DNA of 64,000 nucleotides from Terriglobales bacterium. GTDB lineage: Bacteria; Acidobacteriota; Terriglobia; Terriglobales; Acidobacteriaceae. Location: NCBI GenBank assembly GCA_035764005.1, contig DASTZZ010000109.1, positions 1 through 64,000 of the forward strand, read 5' to 3'. Positions 1-8,017 of this stretch are shown piece after piece (the first letter of the stretch is position 1; each line of letters opens with the position of its first letter). A model generated the notes under the pieces. That model worked only from the letters and a program-made list of their open reading frames with translations. It had not been told where the DNA came from and ran no database searches. The translations under genes were made by a program, and so were the position numbers.

Positions 1-696
1 TTGCAGCCTCACGAGTTCGAGCAGTGCTAGAAACGTGCAGATCAGAGCGTTGCGTGATTGCATTGGCTGCAGCAGACGCTTCAACCGCAGCGGTTTGTCT
101 TCGAGCAGCAGACGGCGACGCAGATAATCGATCATTTGCCCTACTGTGACCGCGTCTTCATTCACTTGCAATATAGGACGCTCGTGCAGACGATCGAGAA
201 TCGATTGGAATGTCCGCACCAGATCGACAACATCCGCGGCCATCTCCGGCTCGGCGCCTTCGTCTTCTCTAAATTCTTTCAGTGCCGGATTGGTCCAGAC
301 CGCTTCCTCGATCTGCTGCTTCTGCAGCAGCATCTGCGCGGCACTTTTGAACTTCTCATGCTCCAGCAGGCGCTCGACTAATTCATTGCGTGGATCTTCC
401 TGAGCTTCGGTCGGGGCGTCGGGATCACGCGGCAACAACATCTTCGACTTGATGTGAATGAGCAGCGAGGCCATGTAGATGAACTCGGCGGCTACGTCCA
501 CATCGAGTTGCTTCATTCGTTCTACGTATCCCAGATACTGCGCGGTGAGTTTCGCGATAGGGATGTCGTAGATGTCGATATCCTGCTTGCGAATTAGATC
601 GAGCAGAAGATCGAGGGGGCCCTCGTAGACTTGTCCCACGGTCACCGCGAAAGGGAATTCGCTGGGCTCGCGCTTGATTGGTTGCGTCTGCGTCAT
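1..696 (-). CDS. scpA: Segregation and condensation protein A (partial, runs off left edge)
   Basis: ScpA is the kleisin that bridges the SMC heads together with ScpB in the bacterial condensin complex. Only the first 232 codons are visible; the frame is still open at position 1. The N-terminal kleisin signature EGPLDLLLDLIRKQDIDIYD and the following AAEFIYMASLLIHIKSKMLL stretch are diagnostic. An acidic linker and the start of the C-terminal domain follow. The ATG lies one base after the trpS stop (TGA-G-ATG), so it is translationally coupled to trpS and is the third gene of a site-2-protease/trpS/scpA operon. scpB is expected just to the left of the window. The identity is secure; only the C-terminus is missing. 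Confidence 0.9.
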   Translation of the reverse strand, partial: MTQTQPIKREPSEFPFAVTVGQVYEGPLDLLLDLIRKQDIDIYDIPIAKLTAQYLGYVERMKQLDVDVAAEFIYMASLLIHIKSKMLLPRDPDAPTEAQEDPRNELVERLLEHEKFKSAAQMLLQKQQIEEAVWTNPALKEFREDEGAEPEMAADVVDLVRTFQSILDRLHERPILQVNEDAVTVGQMIDYLRRRLLLEDKPLRLKRLLQPMQSRNALICTFLALLELVRLQ

Positions 697-697
697 C

Positions 698-1816
698 TCA
701 CTTCGTCGCCGCCTGCCCCGCAGGCGCTTCGTAATCCTTCGACATCTTCATCGCCACCCGAACTTCCTCCATCGTAGCCTCAGCGGTGCGGCTTGCGCGA
801 CGTGCACCATCTTCGAGCAGGTCCCACGCCTCTTGCGGATTCTGCTCGTAATGCCGCCGCCGCTCCTGCATTGGATTCAGCACAGCAACCAGAGCGTCGG
901 CTGCCCAACTTTTGCACTCGATGCAGCCGATTCCCGCGCTGCGACAGCCGGCGTAGACCTTCTGCAGTGTATCGCTAGAACTGAAAATCTTATGCACATC
1001 TCCGACAGGGCACACATCCGGGTTCCCCGGATCAGTGCGGCGCACACGAGCCGGATCGGTGACCATAGTCTTTAGCTTCTGCCTGACGATAGCTTCAGGA
1101 TCGCTCATCAGAATCGAGTTGCCGTATGACTTCGACATCTTGCGTCCGTCGGTGCCCGGCAATTTGGGCGACGGCGTCAAGAGCGCCTGCGGTTCTGGGA
1201 AAACATAACTACGCTGCGGATCTTTATCGGCAGACTTGACCACTCGCGGGTAGAACCCATTGAAACGGCGTGCGATCTCACGCGTGATCTCGATGTGCGG
1301 AACCTGGTCCTCACCGACCGGCACAAAATCTGCCTGGTACATCATGATGTCCGCCGACTGCAGCAGGGGATAGCCTAGAAATCCGTAGGTGTTCAGATCC
1401 TTGTCGCGAATATTCTGCTGCTGCTCCTTGTAGGTTGGCACCCGTTCCAGCCAGCCCAGTGGCGTGATCATCGACAGCAACAGATGCAGCTCGGCGTGCT
1501 GCGGGACGTGTGACTGAATGAACATCGTGCACGTCTGCGGATCCAATCCAGCGGCGAGATAGTCCAGCATCACTTCAATCGAGCTTTGCTTCACCGCAGA
1601 CGTGTCGGCGTAGTCGCTGGTAAGCGCGTGCCAATCGGCGATGAAGAAGTAAGAGTCGTACTGGCGCTGGAGCTTCACCCAGTTGGCGAGTGCACCCACG
1701 TAGTTGCCCAAATGAAGTTTGCCCGTCGGACGCATACCGCTCAGGATTCGCTGCCTGCGTCCAGAGGTGTTCGGGTTATGCGTGGAAGTTAGAGATTGAG
1801 TAGGAGCGTGATCCAT
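698..1816 (-). CDS. trpS: Tryptophanyl-tRNA synthetase
   Basis: Cytoplasmic class I aminoacyl-tRNA synthetase that charges tRNA-Trp. The HIGH-type motif appears as KLHLGNYVGAL at about residue 34 and the KMSKS loop as GRKMSKSYGNS at about residue 225. The fold between them (ADWHALTSDY, GFLGYPLLQSADIMMY, GEDQVPHIEITREIARRFN) is typical of TrpRS. I chose the ATG at 1816, which shares a base with the upstream stop (TGATG); a TTG one codon earlier is also open. About 25 residues precede the usual family start, which is slightly long. The TrpRS body runs to the end, with no second domain. It sits between the M50 protease and scpA with overlaps or one-base gaps, so it is co-transcribed. Confidence 0.95.
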   Translation of the reverse strand: MDHAPTQSLTSTHNPNTSGRRQRILSGMRPTGKLHLGNYVGALANWVKLQRQYDSYFFIADWHALTSDYADTSAVKQSSIEVMLDYLAAGLDPQTCTMFIQSHVPQHAELHLLLSMITPLGWLERVPTYKEQQQNIRDKDLNTYGFLGYPLLQSADIMMYQADFVPVGEDQVPHIEITREIARRFNGFYPRVVKSADKDPQRSYVFPEPQALLTPSPKLPGTDGRKMSKSYGNSILMSDPEAIVRQKLKTMVTDPARVRRTDPGNPDVCPVGDVHKIFSSSDTLQKVYAGCRSAGIGCIECKSWAADALVAVLNPMQERRRHYEQNPQEAWDLLEDGARRASRTAEATMEEVRVAMKMSKDYEAPAGQAATK

Positions 1817-2502
1817 CAAAGTCTTAGCGATAGTAAGCGAACGTCAAAGATACTCATTACTGATCCCAGAACTGCGCCGAGAAAATTACCGCCGAACAGC
1901 ACTAGCAGCCAGAGGAGGGAAATGCCAGCAATATCAAAGCCGCGACGCACGCCTTCCGGTAGAAAATGTCGGATTACGTGACTGCCATCGAGGGGCGATA
2001 GAGGGATCAGATTGAAAATTCCCAGCAAGATATTTAACTCAAGTGCTAGATGAAAGAATAACGCGATCGGCATGAGTGAAGACGAGGTATCGACAATTCC
2101 ATTTCGTGCAAGCGCTTGAACAATCATCAGTCCATTTATCGAGCTCTTACCGATGATAATCAGTACAACAAAGCAGCCAATCGCCACAACAAAGTTGCTG
2201 ATAGGGCCCACGACCGCCGTGAGGACGTCATCAAGAACGGGATTCTTGAAGTTACGCGTGTCTACCGGTGTTGGCTTTGCCCAGCCGAGCAGGGGAATAC
2301 CTGTAATCGCCGCGATCGCCGGCAGGAGAATCGTTCCAACAATGTCGATGTGGCGAATGGGATTGAGCGAGATGCGTCCCAACATCCGCGCCGTGGGATC
2401 CCCCAACCGATTCGCCATCCACGCATGCGACGACTCATGCACGCTGATGGCGAACAGAAACACGACGATTTCGAAAACAATGATTACAACCTTGAAATTC
2501 AT
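1816..2502 (-). CDS. Site-2 protease family (M50) membrane metallopeptidase
   Basis: Intramembrane zinc protease of the short M50-B group. The zinc-binding HESSH motif (SVHESSHAWMANRLGD) is at residues 22-26 in the first membrane segment. The third ligand lies in NLIPLSPLDGSHV near residue 170, matching the N-P-x-P-x-x-P-L-D-G consensus of the family. At 228 residues with about six hydrophobic segments it is full length for this short type, and there is no PDZ domain. The substrate is unknown; family members cleave transmembrane regulators, while this short soil-bacterial type is uncharacterised. Its stop overlaps the trpS start, giving a protease/trpS/scpA operon that is common in acidobacteria (family knowledge). 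Confidence 0.9.
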   Translation of the reverse strand: MNFKVVIIVFEIVVFLFAISVHESSHAWMANRLGDPTARMLGRISLNPIRHIDIVGTILLPAIAAITGIPLLGWAKPTPVDTRNFKNPVLDDVLTAVVGPISNFVVAIGCFVVLIIIGKSSINGLMIVQALARNGIVDTSSSLMPIALFFHLALELNILLGIFNLIPLSPLDGSHVIRHFLPEGVRRGFDIAGISLLWLLVLFGGNFLGAVLGSVMSIFDVRLLSLRL

Positions 2503-2530
2503 CCGCGGAGATTCGATGGTAACAGGTGCA

Positions 2531-2611
2531 GGGGACAGGGAACAGGTTGTAGGACGCAGGAAAACAAGCGATTAGCGTCGGCGTCTTTCCTGTTCCCTCT
2601 CCCCTGTCCCC
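2531..2611. repeat. Imperfect inverted repeat, purine/pyrimidine rich
   Basis: A 16-base arm at 2531-2546 (GGGGACAGGGAACAGG) pairs with CCTGTTCCCT...CTGTCCCC at 2589-2611, with 42 bases between and a 7-base insertion in the right arm. The right arm lies inside the last codons of the acyltransferase gene. It could fold into a stem-loop in RNA, but no U-tract follows. Confidence 0.5.
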
Positions 2612-3423
2612 TCTAACCGCTCCGGAGCTATCGTCTTCACCTTCACCGTCTTTGCCGGAATTCCAGCGACTACGTTGAACGGAGGCACGTCTTTCGTTGC
2701 CACGCCCATAGCGCCGACCAGTCCATGCTCACCGACTTTGACTCCGCTCATTACGGTGGCGTGATAGGTGATGCGAGCTCTCGGACCGATCTCTGTCTTC
2801 TGGTTGGTGATGATCATGGAGTCATTGAGGTCGTGCTCGTGGGAGTAGACGTTGGCGTAGTCGGAGACCGAGCTGCCTTCGTGAATGATGAGTTCGCCGC
2901 GATCATCGAGCAGAACATACTTATGGATGACGCAGTTGTCTTCGATAGTAAGGTTGTAGCCGAATGATACCTCGATTCCGTGGAACAGCTTCACGTTCTT
3001 CCCAATGTGTTTGAGCACATGGCGGGCGATCATGTAGCGCATGCGGTATCCCAGCCAGTGATTCAGACCTAGAGGCGACCGGTCAAACATCATCCAAAGC
3101 CAGATCAGTGGCTTGCGCGGCTCATATTTTTTCGCGTCGATGTCCCCGTAATACTCGGGTTCTAGCGTGACGTTGCGCGGATCGAACGAATGAGCAACTG
3201 CTCGACTCGCAAGCTGCGAGGTCACCGAAGCGTTATCGTACGGCTCGTTTTCGTCTGCGAGCGCGTAAGGCCGACCGAGGTAAATCTGATGTAGGGCATC
3301 GCGCACGACCTCGCTACGATGTGTCGGATTGGGATTGTCGAATTCTTTATCGAGATGATCGATGAAAGCGAGAAAGCTCTTCTCGGCGTCGGGATGAAGC
3401 GTGCGGTATTCGTAGCGCGGCAT
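2572..3423 (-). CDS. Left-handed beta-helix (hexapeptide repeat) acyltransferase
   Basis: Probable acetyltransferase of the LbH/maltose-O-acetyltransferase-like superfamily, 283 residues. Residues 1-130 are an N-terminal extension with basic and aromatic patches. From about residue 140 hexapeptide-type turns appear (IGKNVKLFHGIEVSFGYNLT, CVIHKYVLLDDRGELIIHEG, IGPRARITYHATVMSGVKVG), with conserved His in VYSHEHDL, ending in the typical VVAGIPAKTVKVK. The true fold should end there: the last dozen residues (GTGEREQERRRR) are encoded by a low-complexity inverted repeat and look like read-through into an intergenic element. The acceptor substrate cannot be told. It is encoded upstream of the M50 protease on the same strand but separated from it by 69 bases. 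Confidence 0.8.
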   Translation of the reverse strand: MPRYEYRTLHPDAEKSFLAFIDHLDKEFDNPNPTHRSEVVRDALHQIYLGRPYALADENEPYDNASVTSQLASRAVAHSFDPRNVTLEPEYYGDIDAKKYEPRKPLIWLWMMFDRSPLGLNHWLGYRMRYMIARHVLKHIGKNVKLFHGIEVSFGYNLTIEDNCVIHKYVLLDDRGELIIHEGSSVSDYANVYSHEHDLNDSMIITNQKTEIGPRARITYHATVMSGVKVGEHGLVGAMGVATKDVPPFNVVAGIPAKTVKVKTIAPERLEGTGEREQERRRR

Positions 3424-3461
3424 GCAGTTTCGAGAGGGAACCCAAAAATTCTACAAGACAA

Positions 3462-3593
3462 CGTGGAGCCGGGCGCCTCCGCCCGGGTGTTTGGGTGGAA
3501 TTTCGCGATTGTGGGATTCGGCTGCTGAAGGGGCAAAACATTCACGCAGTTGGCGACCTTTCCAACACCAGGCTGAAGGCAGCCGGCTCCACG
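3462..3593. repeat. Palindromic intergenic element with 11-bp perfect inverted ends
   Basis: CGTGGAGCCGG at 3462-3472 is perfectly inverted as CCGGCTCCACG at 3583-3593. Just inside the left end is a smaller GC palindrome (GGGCGCCTCCGCCCGGG, 3471-3487). The element fills the whole gap between trpD and the acyltransferase gene, and its right end abuts the trpD stop codon (3594-3596). Confidence 0.6.
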
Positions 3594-4646
3594 CTAGCTT
3601 CGCTTTCCCGAAGTGAACTCCGCCAACTTTTTCAGCTTCTCCCGTGCGGCGCCTGAATCCAGAGACTCCGCCGCAATCGGCATTGCCGAAGCAATCGAGT
3701 CTGCACGACCTGCAACCACCAGAGCCGCCGCAGCATTCAATAACACTACGTCGCGCCGGGCAGATTTTTCCCCAGCGACGATGTTCCGAATGATCTCGGC
3801 GTTCGCTTTCGTGTCCCCGCCCTGAATTTCCGAAATGGGAGCGCTACGCAGCCCGAACTCCTCAGGGGAGATTTCGTACTCGCGAATCTCGCCATTGCGG
3901 ACTTCAGCGATGTGAGTCGGGCCGGTAATCGTGATCTCGTCGAGCCCGTCTGTCCCGTGTACAACCAGAGCGCGCTTTAGACCAAGCATTTGCAGTGCGC
4001 GTGCGAGCTTTTCGACCAGCGCAGATGAATAAACTCCAACGACCTGCGCCGAAGCGTTCGCTGGATTGCACAGCGGCCCAAGAAGATTAAAAACTGTGCG
4101 CAAGCGTAGTTCGCGTCGCGCGGGTTGGACGTACTTCATTGCCGAATGCATGGAGGGCGCAAAGAGAAATGCAATGCCAACTGCGTCCAGGCATTCAGCG
4201 ACCCGCGCGGGCGGCAGAGTGATGTTGATTCCCAGTGCTTCCACTACATCGGCCGATCCGCAGCGCGAGCTCACACTGCGATTGCCATGCTTGGCGACGC
4301 GCACGCCCGCGCCGGCAACAGCGAGCGCCGTAGCAGTAGAGATGTTGAAGGTGCCGCTGGCATCGCCGCCTGTGCCGCACGTATCGACCAGAGCGTCGCG
4401 TTCCGTGCCGCTCACGTCGAGCGCTGAGTCACGAAGAGCGAGAGGAGCTGAAGCTTTGCGAATCGCTTCCGCAAATCCGACTATCTCCTCGACCGTCTCG
4501 CCCTTCATGTGCAGTGCGACCAGCAACGCCGCAATCTGGGCGTCGGTTGCGCCGCCGGAAAGGATTTCCGACATCACGTCGCGCGCAGCGTCGCGCGAGA
4601 GCGATTCGCGATGGTTCGCCACCTGATGCAGGGCTTCAATGATCAT
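3594..4646 (-). CDS. trpD: Anthranilate phosphoribosyltransferase
   Basis: Transfers phosphoribose from PRPP to anthranilate, the second step of tryptophan synthesis. The PRPP-binding signature [18 protein letters not shown] lies near residue 88, followed by [21 protein letters not shown] and the Mg-binding [10 protein letters not shown] region. At 350 residues it is of normal length. The start is the ATG at 4646. No other trp genes are adjacent, so it is an orphan member of the pathway here. The stop codon abuts a palindromic element downstream, and another element lies in the divergent region upstream (4710-4847), which may carry the promoters of both this gene and the M28 peptidase gene. 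Confidence 0.95.
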   Translation of the reverse strand: MIIEALHQVANHRESLSRDAARDVMSEILSGGATDAQIAALLVALHMKGETVEEIVGFAEAIRKASAPLALRDSALDVSGTERDALVDTCGTGGDASGTFNISTATALAVAGAGVRVAKHGNRSVSSRCGSADVVEALGINITLPPARVAECLDAVGIAFLFAPSMHSAMKYVQPARRELRLRTVFNLLGPLCNPANASAQVVGVYSSALVEKLARALQMLGLKRALVVHGTDGLDEITITGPTHIAEVRNGEIREYEISPEEFGLRSAPISEIQGGDTKANAEIIRNIVAGEKSARRDVVLLNAAAALVVAGRADSIASAMPIAAESLDSGAAREKLKKLAEFTSGKRS

Positions 4647-4709
4647 CGAGGTCTTTTCAAGCTAACTCACTGCAGGGTTGGGTTCAACTGCTGAGGAGAT
4701 GAATGCGGG

Positions 4710-4847
4710 ACAGAACCGCTGGCGCTAGTCAGCGGTGCAGTCGCTTGTGTCGTGGCGGCGGCACGCGCGCAATTCATGCAGCATCGTGCAACTCGGAGCT
4801 GGCCATCTGACCAGCTCCGATCAATCGCCTACCGGCGGCGGTTCTGT
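4710..4847 (+). repeat. ACAGAACCGC...GGCGGTTCTGT palindromic element, copy A
   Basis: The ends are ACAGAACCGC at 4710 and GCGGTTCTGT at 4847, inverted relative to each other. Inside is a perfect 9-bp stem with an 8-base loop (CGGAGCTGG/CCAGCTCCG, 4794-4819) and a GC-rich segment 4732-4775. It shares its termini and the GGAGCTG...CTCCG hairpin with two other copies at 6481 and 7881. It fills the divergent region between trpD and the M28 peptidase gene and ends 26 bases before the latter's start. Confidence 0.75.
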
Positions 4848-4873
4848 TTTATCCTGCTAGACCGGAGAACTCG

Positions 4874-6481
4874 ATGCACAAATCCCTGGTAGTCCTATTC
4901 ACGGCCACGCTCCTCATCGCCCAAGACGTTCCCAATCCGCCCAAAGACTTCGACGGCAAGAGTTGGTGGGACCACGTCAAGGTCCTGGCCGACGACAACA
5001 TGCAAGGACGCGAGACCGGAAGTCCCGGTCTGCAGAAAGCAGAGGCATACGTTGTCGATCAGCTCAAGCAAGCTGGTGTCGAGCCCGCGGGCACGCAGGG
5101 CTACTACCAGCCGGTGAAGCTCACGTCACGAGCAATCGACGAGAAAAATTCGAGCATGGCGCTGATGAAGGAGGGCAAAGCAGAGCTGCTCACGCTTGGT
5201 GAAGACGCGTTCTTCTCCACTCGCGTTGACCTTGCGCCCAAAGTGGAAGCGCCGCTCGTCTTCGTGGGCTATGGATTGAAGATTCCAGAAGAGAGCTATG
5301 ACGACCTCGCCGGGCTCGATCTGAAAGGCAAAATCGCGGTTGTGTTTTCTGGAATTCCGGCTAATATTCCCGGCCCACTCGGATCGCATTATCAAACCGC
5401 CGCAGAGCGATGGAGGGTATTGAAAGAAGCCGGCGCGATCGGTGCACTGTCGATTCCCAATCCGGCATCGATGGACATCCCGTGGTCGCGCATGAGTCTT
5501 TCCCGCACGCATCCCAGCATGCAGCTGGTCGGTGCTGAGTTCAACGACACGGCAGGCGAGAAGATCGCGGGAGTTATCAATCCCGAGCACGCGGATAAAT
5601 TCTTCGCGAATTCAGGACACAAATTTCAGGAAGTCGTCGATGTTGCGAAGGAACGCAAGCAGCTGCCGCGCTTTCCTCTGAACATCTCGTTGCGGGCTCG
5701 CACTAAGACCATCAGGCACGATGTGCAATCGGCGAACGTGATTGGCAAGCTCACAGGCAGCGATCCCAACTTGAAAGACAAGTACGTAGTGCTCTCCGCG
5801 CATATTGACCACCTCGGCATTGGCGAGCCCATTAACGGCGATAAGCTTTACAACGGTGCGATGGACAATGCATCAGGAGACGCTGTCCTACTCGACGTTG
5901 CATCCGCTCTGAAGAGCGCGCAGGAAAAGCCCAAGCGTTCGCTTCTGTTCGTGTTTGTGACGGGAGAAGAAAAAGGTCTGCTCGGCTCAAAGTACTTCAC
6001 TGCACGTCCAACGGTTCCGAAGAATGCGATAGTGGCCGACATCAACATCGACATGTTCCTGCCGCTGTACCCGATGAAGTCGGTGATGGTCTATGGACTG
6101 AATGAATCCGATCTGGGCGATGATCTGCGACGCGTTGCGGAGAAAGATGGCGTCGAGGTGCAGGACGATCCTGAGCCGCAGCGCAACAGCTTCATCCGCA
6201 GCGATCAGTACAACTTTATCCGCCACGGAATTCCCGCGATCACGATGAAGGTCGGTTACAAGCCCGGCTCGGCGGACGACAAAACGTTCCACGACTGGCT
6301 GCATCAGCGGTACCACGCCCCTTTGGACGATCTGAGCCAACCGGTTGATCAGAGCGCGGCAGGAAAGTATGAGCAAATCATAAGTCAGCTCATGCTGACC
6401 ATCGCCGACAATTCGAAGCGTCCGGAATGGAAGCAGCAGAGCTTCTTCCGCAGGTACGCCGAGAGTGTCGGGGGGCAATAA
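4874..6481 (+). CDS. Secreted M28-family peptidase with PA domain
   Basis: Exported zinc aminopeptidase of 535 residues. An N-terminal signal peptide (MHKSLVVLFTATLLIAQ) is followed by a segment around residues 120-250 of protease-associated (PA) type (VFVGYGLKIPEESYDDLAGL, LKGKIAVVFSG). The catalytic M28 domain follows with a complete set of metal ligands: His in SAHIDHLG, Asp in GAMDNASG, Glu-Glu in TGEEKGLLG, Asp in NIDMF and His in RYHAPLDD. It probably releases amino acids from peptides in the periplasm or outside the cell. The start is the first ATG, preceded by ACCGGAG. The gene lies between two copies of the ACAGAACCGC element, copy B starting exactly at its stop codon. Confidence 0.92.
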   Translation: MHKSLVVLFTATLLIAQDVPNPPKDFDGKSWWDHVKVLADDNMQGRETGSPGLQKAEAYVVDQLKQAGVEPAGTQGYYQPVKLTSRAIDEKNSSMALMKEGKAELLTLGEDAFFSTRVDLAPKVEAPLVFVGYGLKIPEESYDDLAGLDLKGKIAVVFSGIPANIPGPLGSHYQTAAERWRVLKEAGAIGALSIPNPASMDIPWSRMSLSRTHPSMQLVGAEFNDTAGEKIAGVINPEHADKFFANSGHKFQEVVDVAKERKQLPRFPLNISLRARTKTIRHDVQSANVIGKLTGSDPNLKDKYVVLSAHIDHLGIGEPINGDKLYNGAMDNASGDAVLLDVASALKSAQEKPKRSLLFVFVTGEEKGLLGSKYFTARPTVPKNAIVADINIDMFLPLYPMKSVMVYGLNESDLGDDLRRVAEKDGVEVQDDPEPQRNSFIRSDQYNFIRHGIPAITMKVGYKPGSADDKTFHDWLHQRYHAPLDDLSQPVDQSAAGKYEQIISQLMLTIADNSKRPEWKQQSFFRRYAESVGGQ

Positions 6482-6616
6482 CAGAACCGCCGACGATAGG
6501 CGGTGGGGCAGCCGCGTTTGTTGCGGCTGCGTGCCTTATTAGGTTGCAGATGGCATTGCGCAGCCCGGAGCTGGCCATTCAGTCATCTCCGGCACACATC
6601 GACTGCCGACGTTCCC
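6481..6616 (+). repeat. ACAGAACCGC palindromic element, copy B (3' end degenerate)
   Basis: It starts with ACAGAACCGCCG directly at the stop codon of the M28 gene. It contains a perfect 8-bp hairpin GCAGCCGC-N7-GCGGCTGC at 6508-6530 and the family hairpin region CGGAGCTGGCCATTC...CATCTCCGG (6566-6592). The right terminal repeat is decayed (GCCGACGTTCC). It ends a few bases before the start of the DUF2264 gene. Confidence 0.65.
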
Positions 6617-6623
6617 TGAATTC

Positions 6624-7874
6624 ATGAACACGCGCAGAGAATTTCTCACGTCCACGATCTCCTGCGGCATTGCCGGACTCTGCTCCTCGTCGGCCTCCAC
6701 CGCCATCACAGCTGCGATCCCGAATGGGGAAACACGCTCCTACTGGCTCACTGTTCTGGAAAAAGTCGCTCTACCCGTTCTCGACGGCCTAGCGAAGCGC
6801 CGATTAAAGAAAGTGATGCCGGTCGAGGCTGCCTATCCCGGCGATCGTGCCAAGTACACACATCTCGAGGCCTTTGGTCGGTTGCTCGCGGGCATCGCTC
6901 CATGGCTTGGCGCCACTGGACTGGATCAATCCGAAGGCACACGGCAAGGACATCTCCTCAACCTCACCTATGCCTCTCTCGATGCTGCTACCGATCCCCG
7001 CTCCCCGGATTTTATGAATTTTTCTGACGGCAATCAGCCGCTGGTAGATGCAGCGTTCCTAGCGGAAGGCATTTTGCGTGCTCGCGATGCTCTATGGAAC
7101 CGGCTGGATCAGCGCGTGAAGCGTCAACTTATCGACGCGCTGAAATCCTCGCGCTCGATTCCCACTCCCGATAAAAATAATTGGGTAATGTTCGCCGCGA
7201 CGGTTGAAGCTGCGCTACACGTTTTCGGTGAGCAGACGATCGAAGATCGTCTTGAGCGCTGTGTCGAACGGATGCTGAGTTGGTACAAAGGCGATGGCGT
7301 TTACGGCGACGGAGAGTTCTTCCACTTCGACTACTACAACAGTTTCGTGATTCATCCCATGCTGGTCGACGTGTTGGCCGTGCTGCAGCAGAAAGACACG
7401 AAGGATGCTTCGCAGTACCAGAGTGAACTGAAGCGTGCTCGCCGTTATGCGGAAATTCAAGAGAGGCTGATCGCACCAGACGGGACTTACCCTGCGGTCG
7501 GTCGTTCAATTACTTACCGCTTCGGGGCCTTCCACGCGCTTGCGCAGATGGCATGGATGCACGAACTTCCCGAGCTGGTGACACCGGCGCAGGTCCGTTG
7601 CGCTCTCACTGCTGTCATTCGTAAACAGATCGAGGCGCCGGGAACATTTGACGAAAACGGTTGGCTCCGCATTGGATTCGCCGGACACCAGCCGACATTA
7701 GCTGAAGGCTACATTTCAACCGGCAGTTTGTATCTCTGCGCAACCGCATTCTTGCCGCTCGGACTGCCTCCGTCCGACCCATTCTGGAACAGCGCTGACG
7801 CGCCGTGGACGTCACAACAAATGTGGTCGGGAAAAGCGCTTCCGGCGGATCATGCGCTCGTTGATGGGAAATGA
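6624..7874 (+). CDS. DUF2264 domain-containing exported protein
   Basis: 416 residues with a Tat-like leader (MNTRREFLTSTISCGIAGLC). The body matches what I know of DUF2264 proteins, which have an alpha/alpha toroid fold related to unsaturated glycosidases and heparinase-type lyases; key stretches are DGNQPLVDAAFLAEGILRA, NNWVMFAATVEAALH, YGDGEFFHFDYYNSFVIHPM and GTYPAVGRSITYRFGAFHAL. The Asp, His and Tyr residues in the third segment could form the active site. The role is probably degradation of plant or microbial polysaccharide in the periplasm, but no enzyme activity can be assigned from the sequence. Its start lies just after repeat copy B and its stop just before copy C. Confidence 0.85.
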   Translation: MNTRREFLTSTISCGIAGLCSSSASTAITAAIPNGETRSYWLTVLEKVALPVLDGLAKRRLKKVMPVEAAYPGDRAKYTHLEAFGRLLAGIAPWLGATGLDQSEGTRQGHLLNLTYASLDAATDPRSPDFMNFSDGNQPLVDAAFLAEGILRARDALWNRLDQRVKRQLIDALKSSRSIPTPDKNNWVMFAATVEAALHVFGEQTIEDRLERCVERMLSWYKGDGVYGDGEFFHFDYYNSFVIHPMLVDVLAVLQQKDTKDASQYQSELKRARRYAEIQERLIAPDGTYPAVGRSITYRFGAFHALAQMAWMHELPELVTPAQVRCALTAVIRKQIEAPGTFDENGWLRIGFAGHQPTLAEGYISTGSLYLCATAFLPLGLPPSDPFWNSADAPWTSQQMWSGKALPADHALVDGK

Positions 7875-7880
7875 AGCATG

Positions 7881-8014
7881 AAAGATCCGCCGCTGGTAGG
7901 CGGTGGGCCGGAGATGGCGAATAGGCAGCTCCGGGTCACGTCGACTCCGAATGTGTCTTAGAAGCAGCCGGAATATCGGAGGCTGTCGAGGGCTCGGTCC
8001 AGCGGCGGTTCTGT
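7881..8014 (-). repeat. ACAGAACCGC palindromic element, copy C (inverted orientation)
   Basis: Read on the minus strand it begins AACAGAACCGCCGCTGG (from 8014), carries the CCGGAGCTGCCTATTCGCCA hairpin region with partner ATCTCCGG (7908-7934), and ends CGCCTACCAGCGGCGGATCT (7882-7901). Order and spacing of these parts match copies A and B. It fills the gap between the convergent DUF2264 and permease genes, so it may serve both as a termination region. Confidence 0.7.
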
Positions 8015-8017
8015 TTA

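Noticed and set aside
1-403. Plus-strand frames at the left edge
   Set aside because: They are shadows of scpA, whose motifs are clear on the minus strand.
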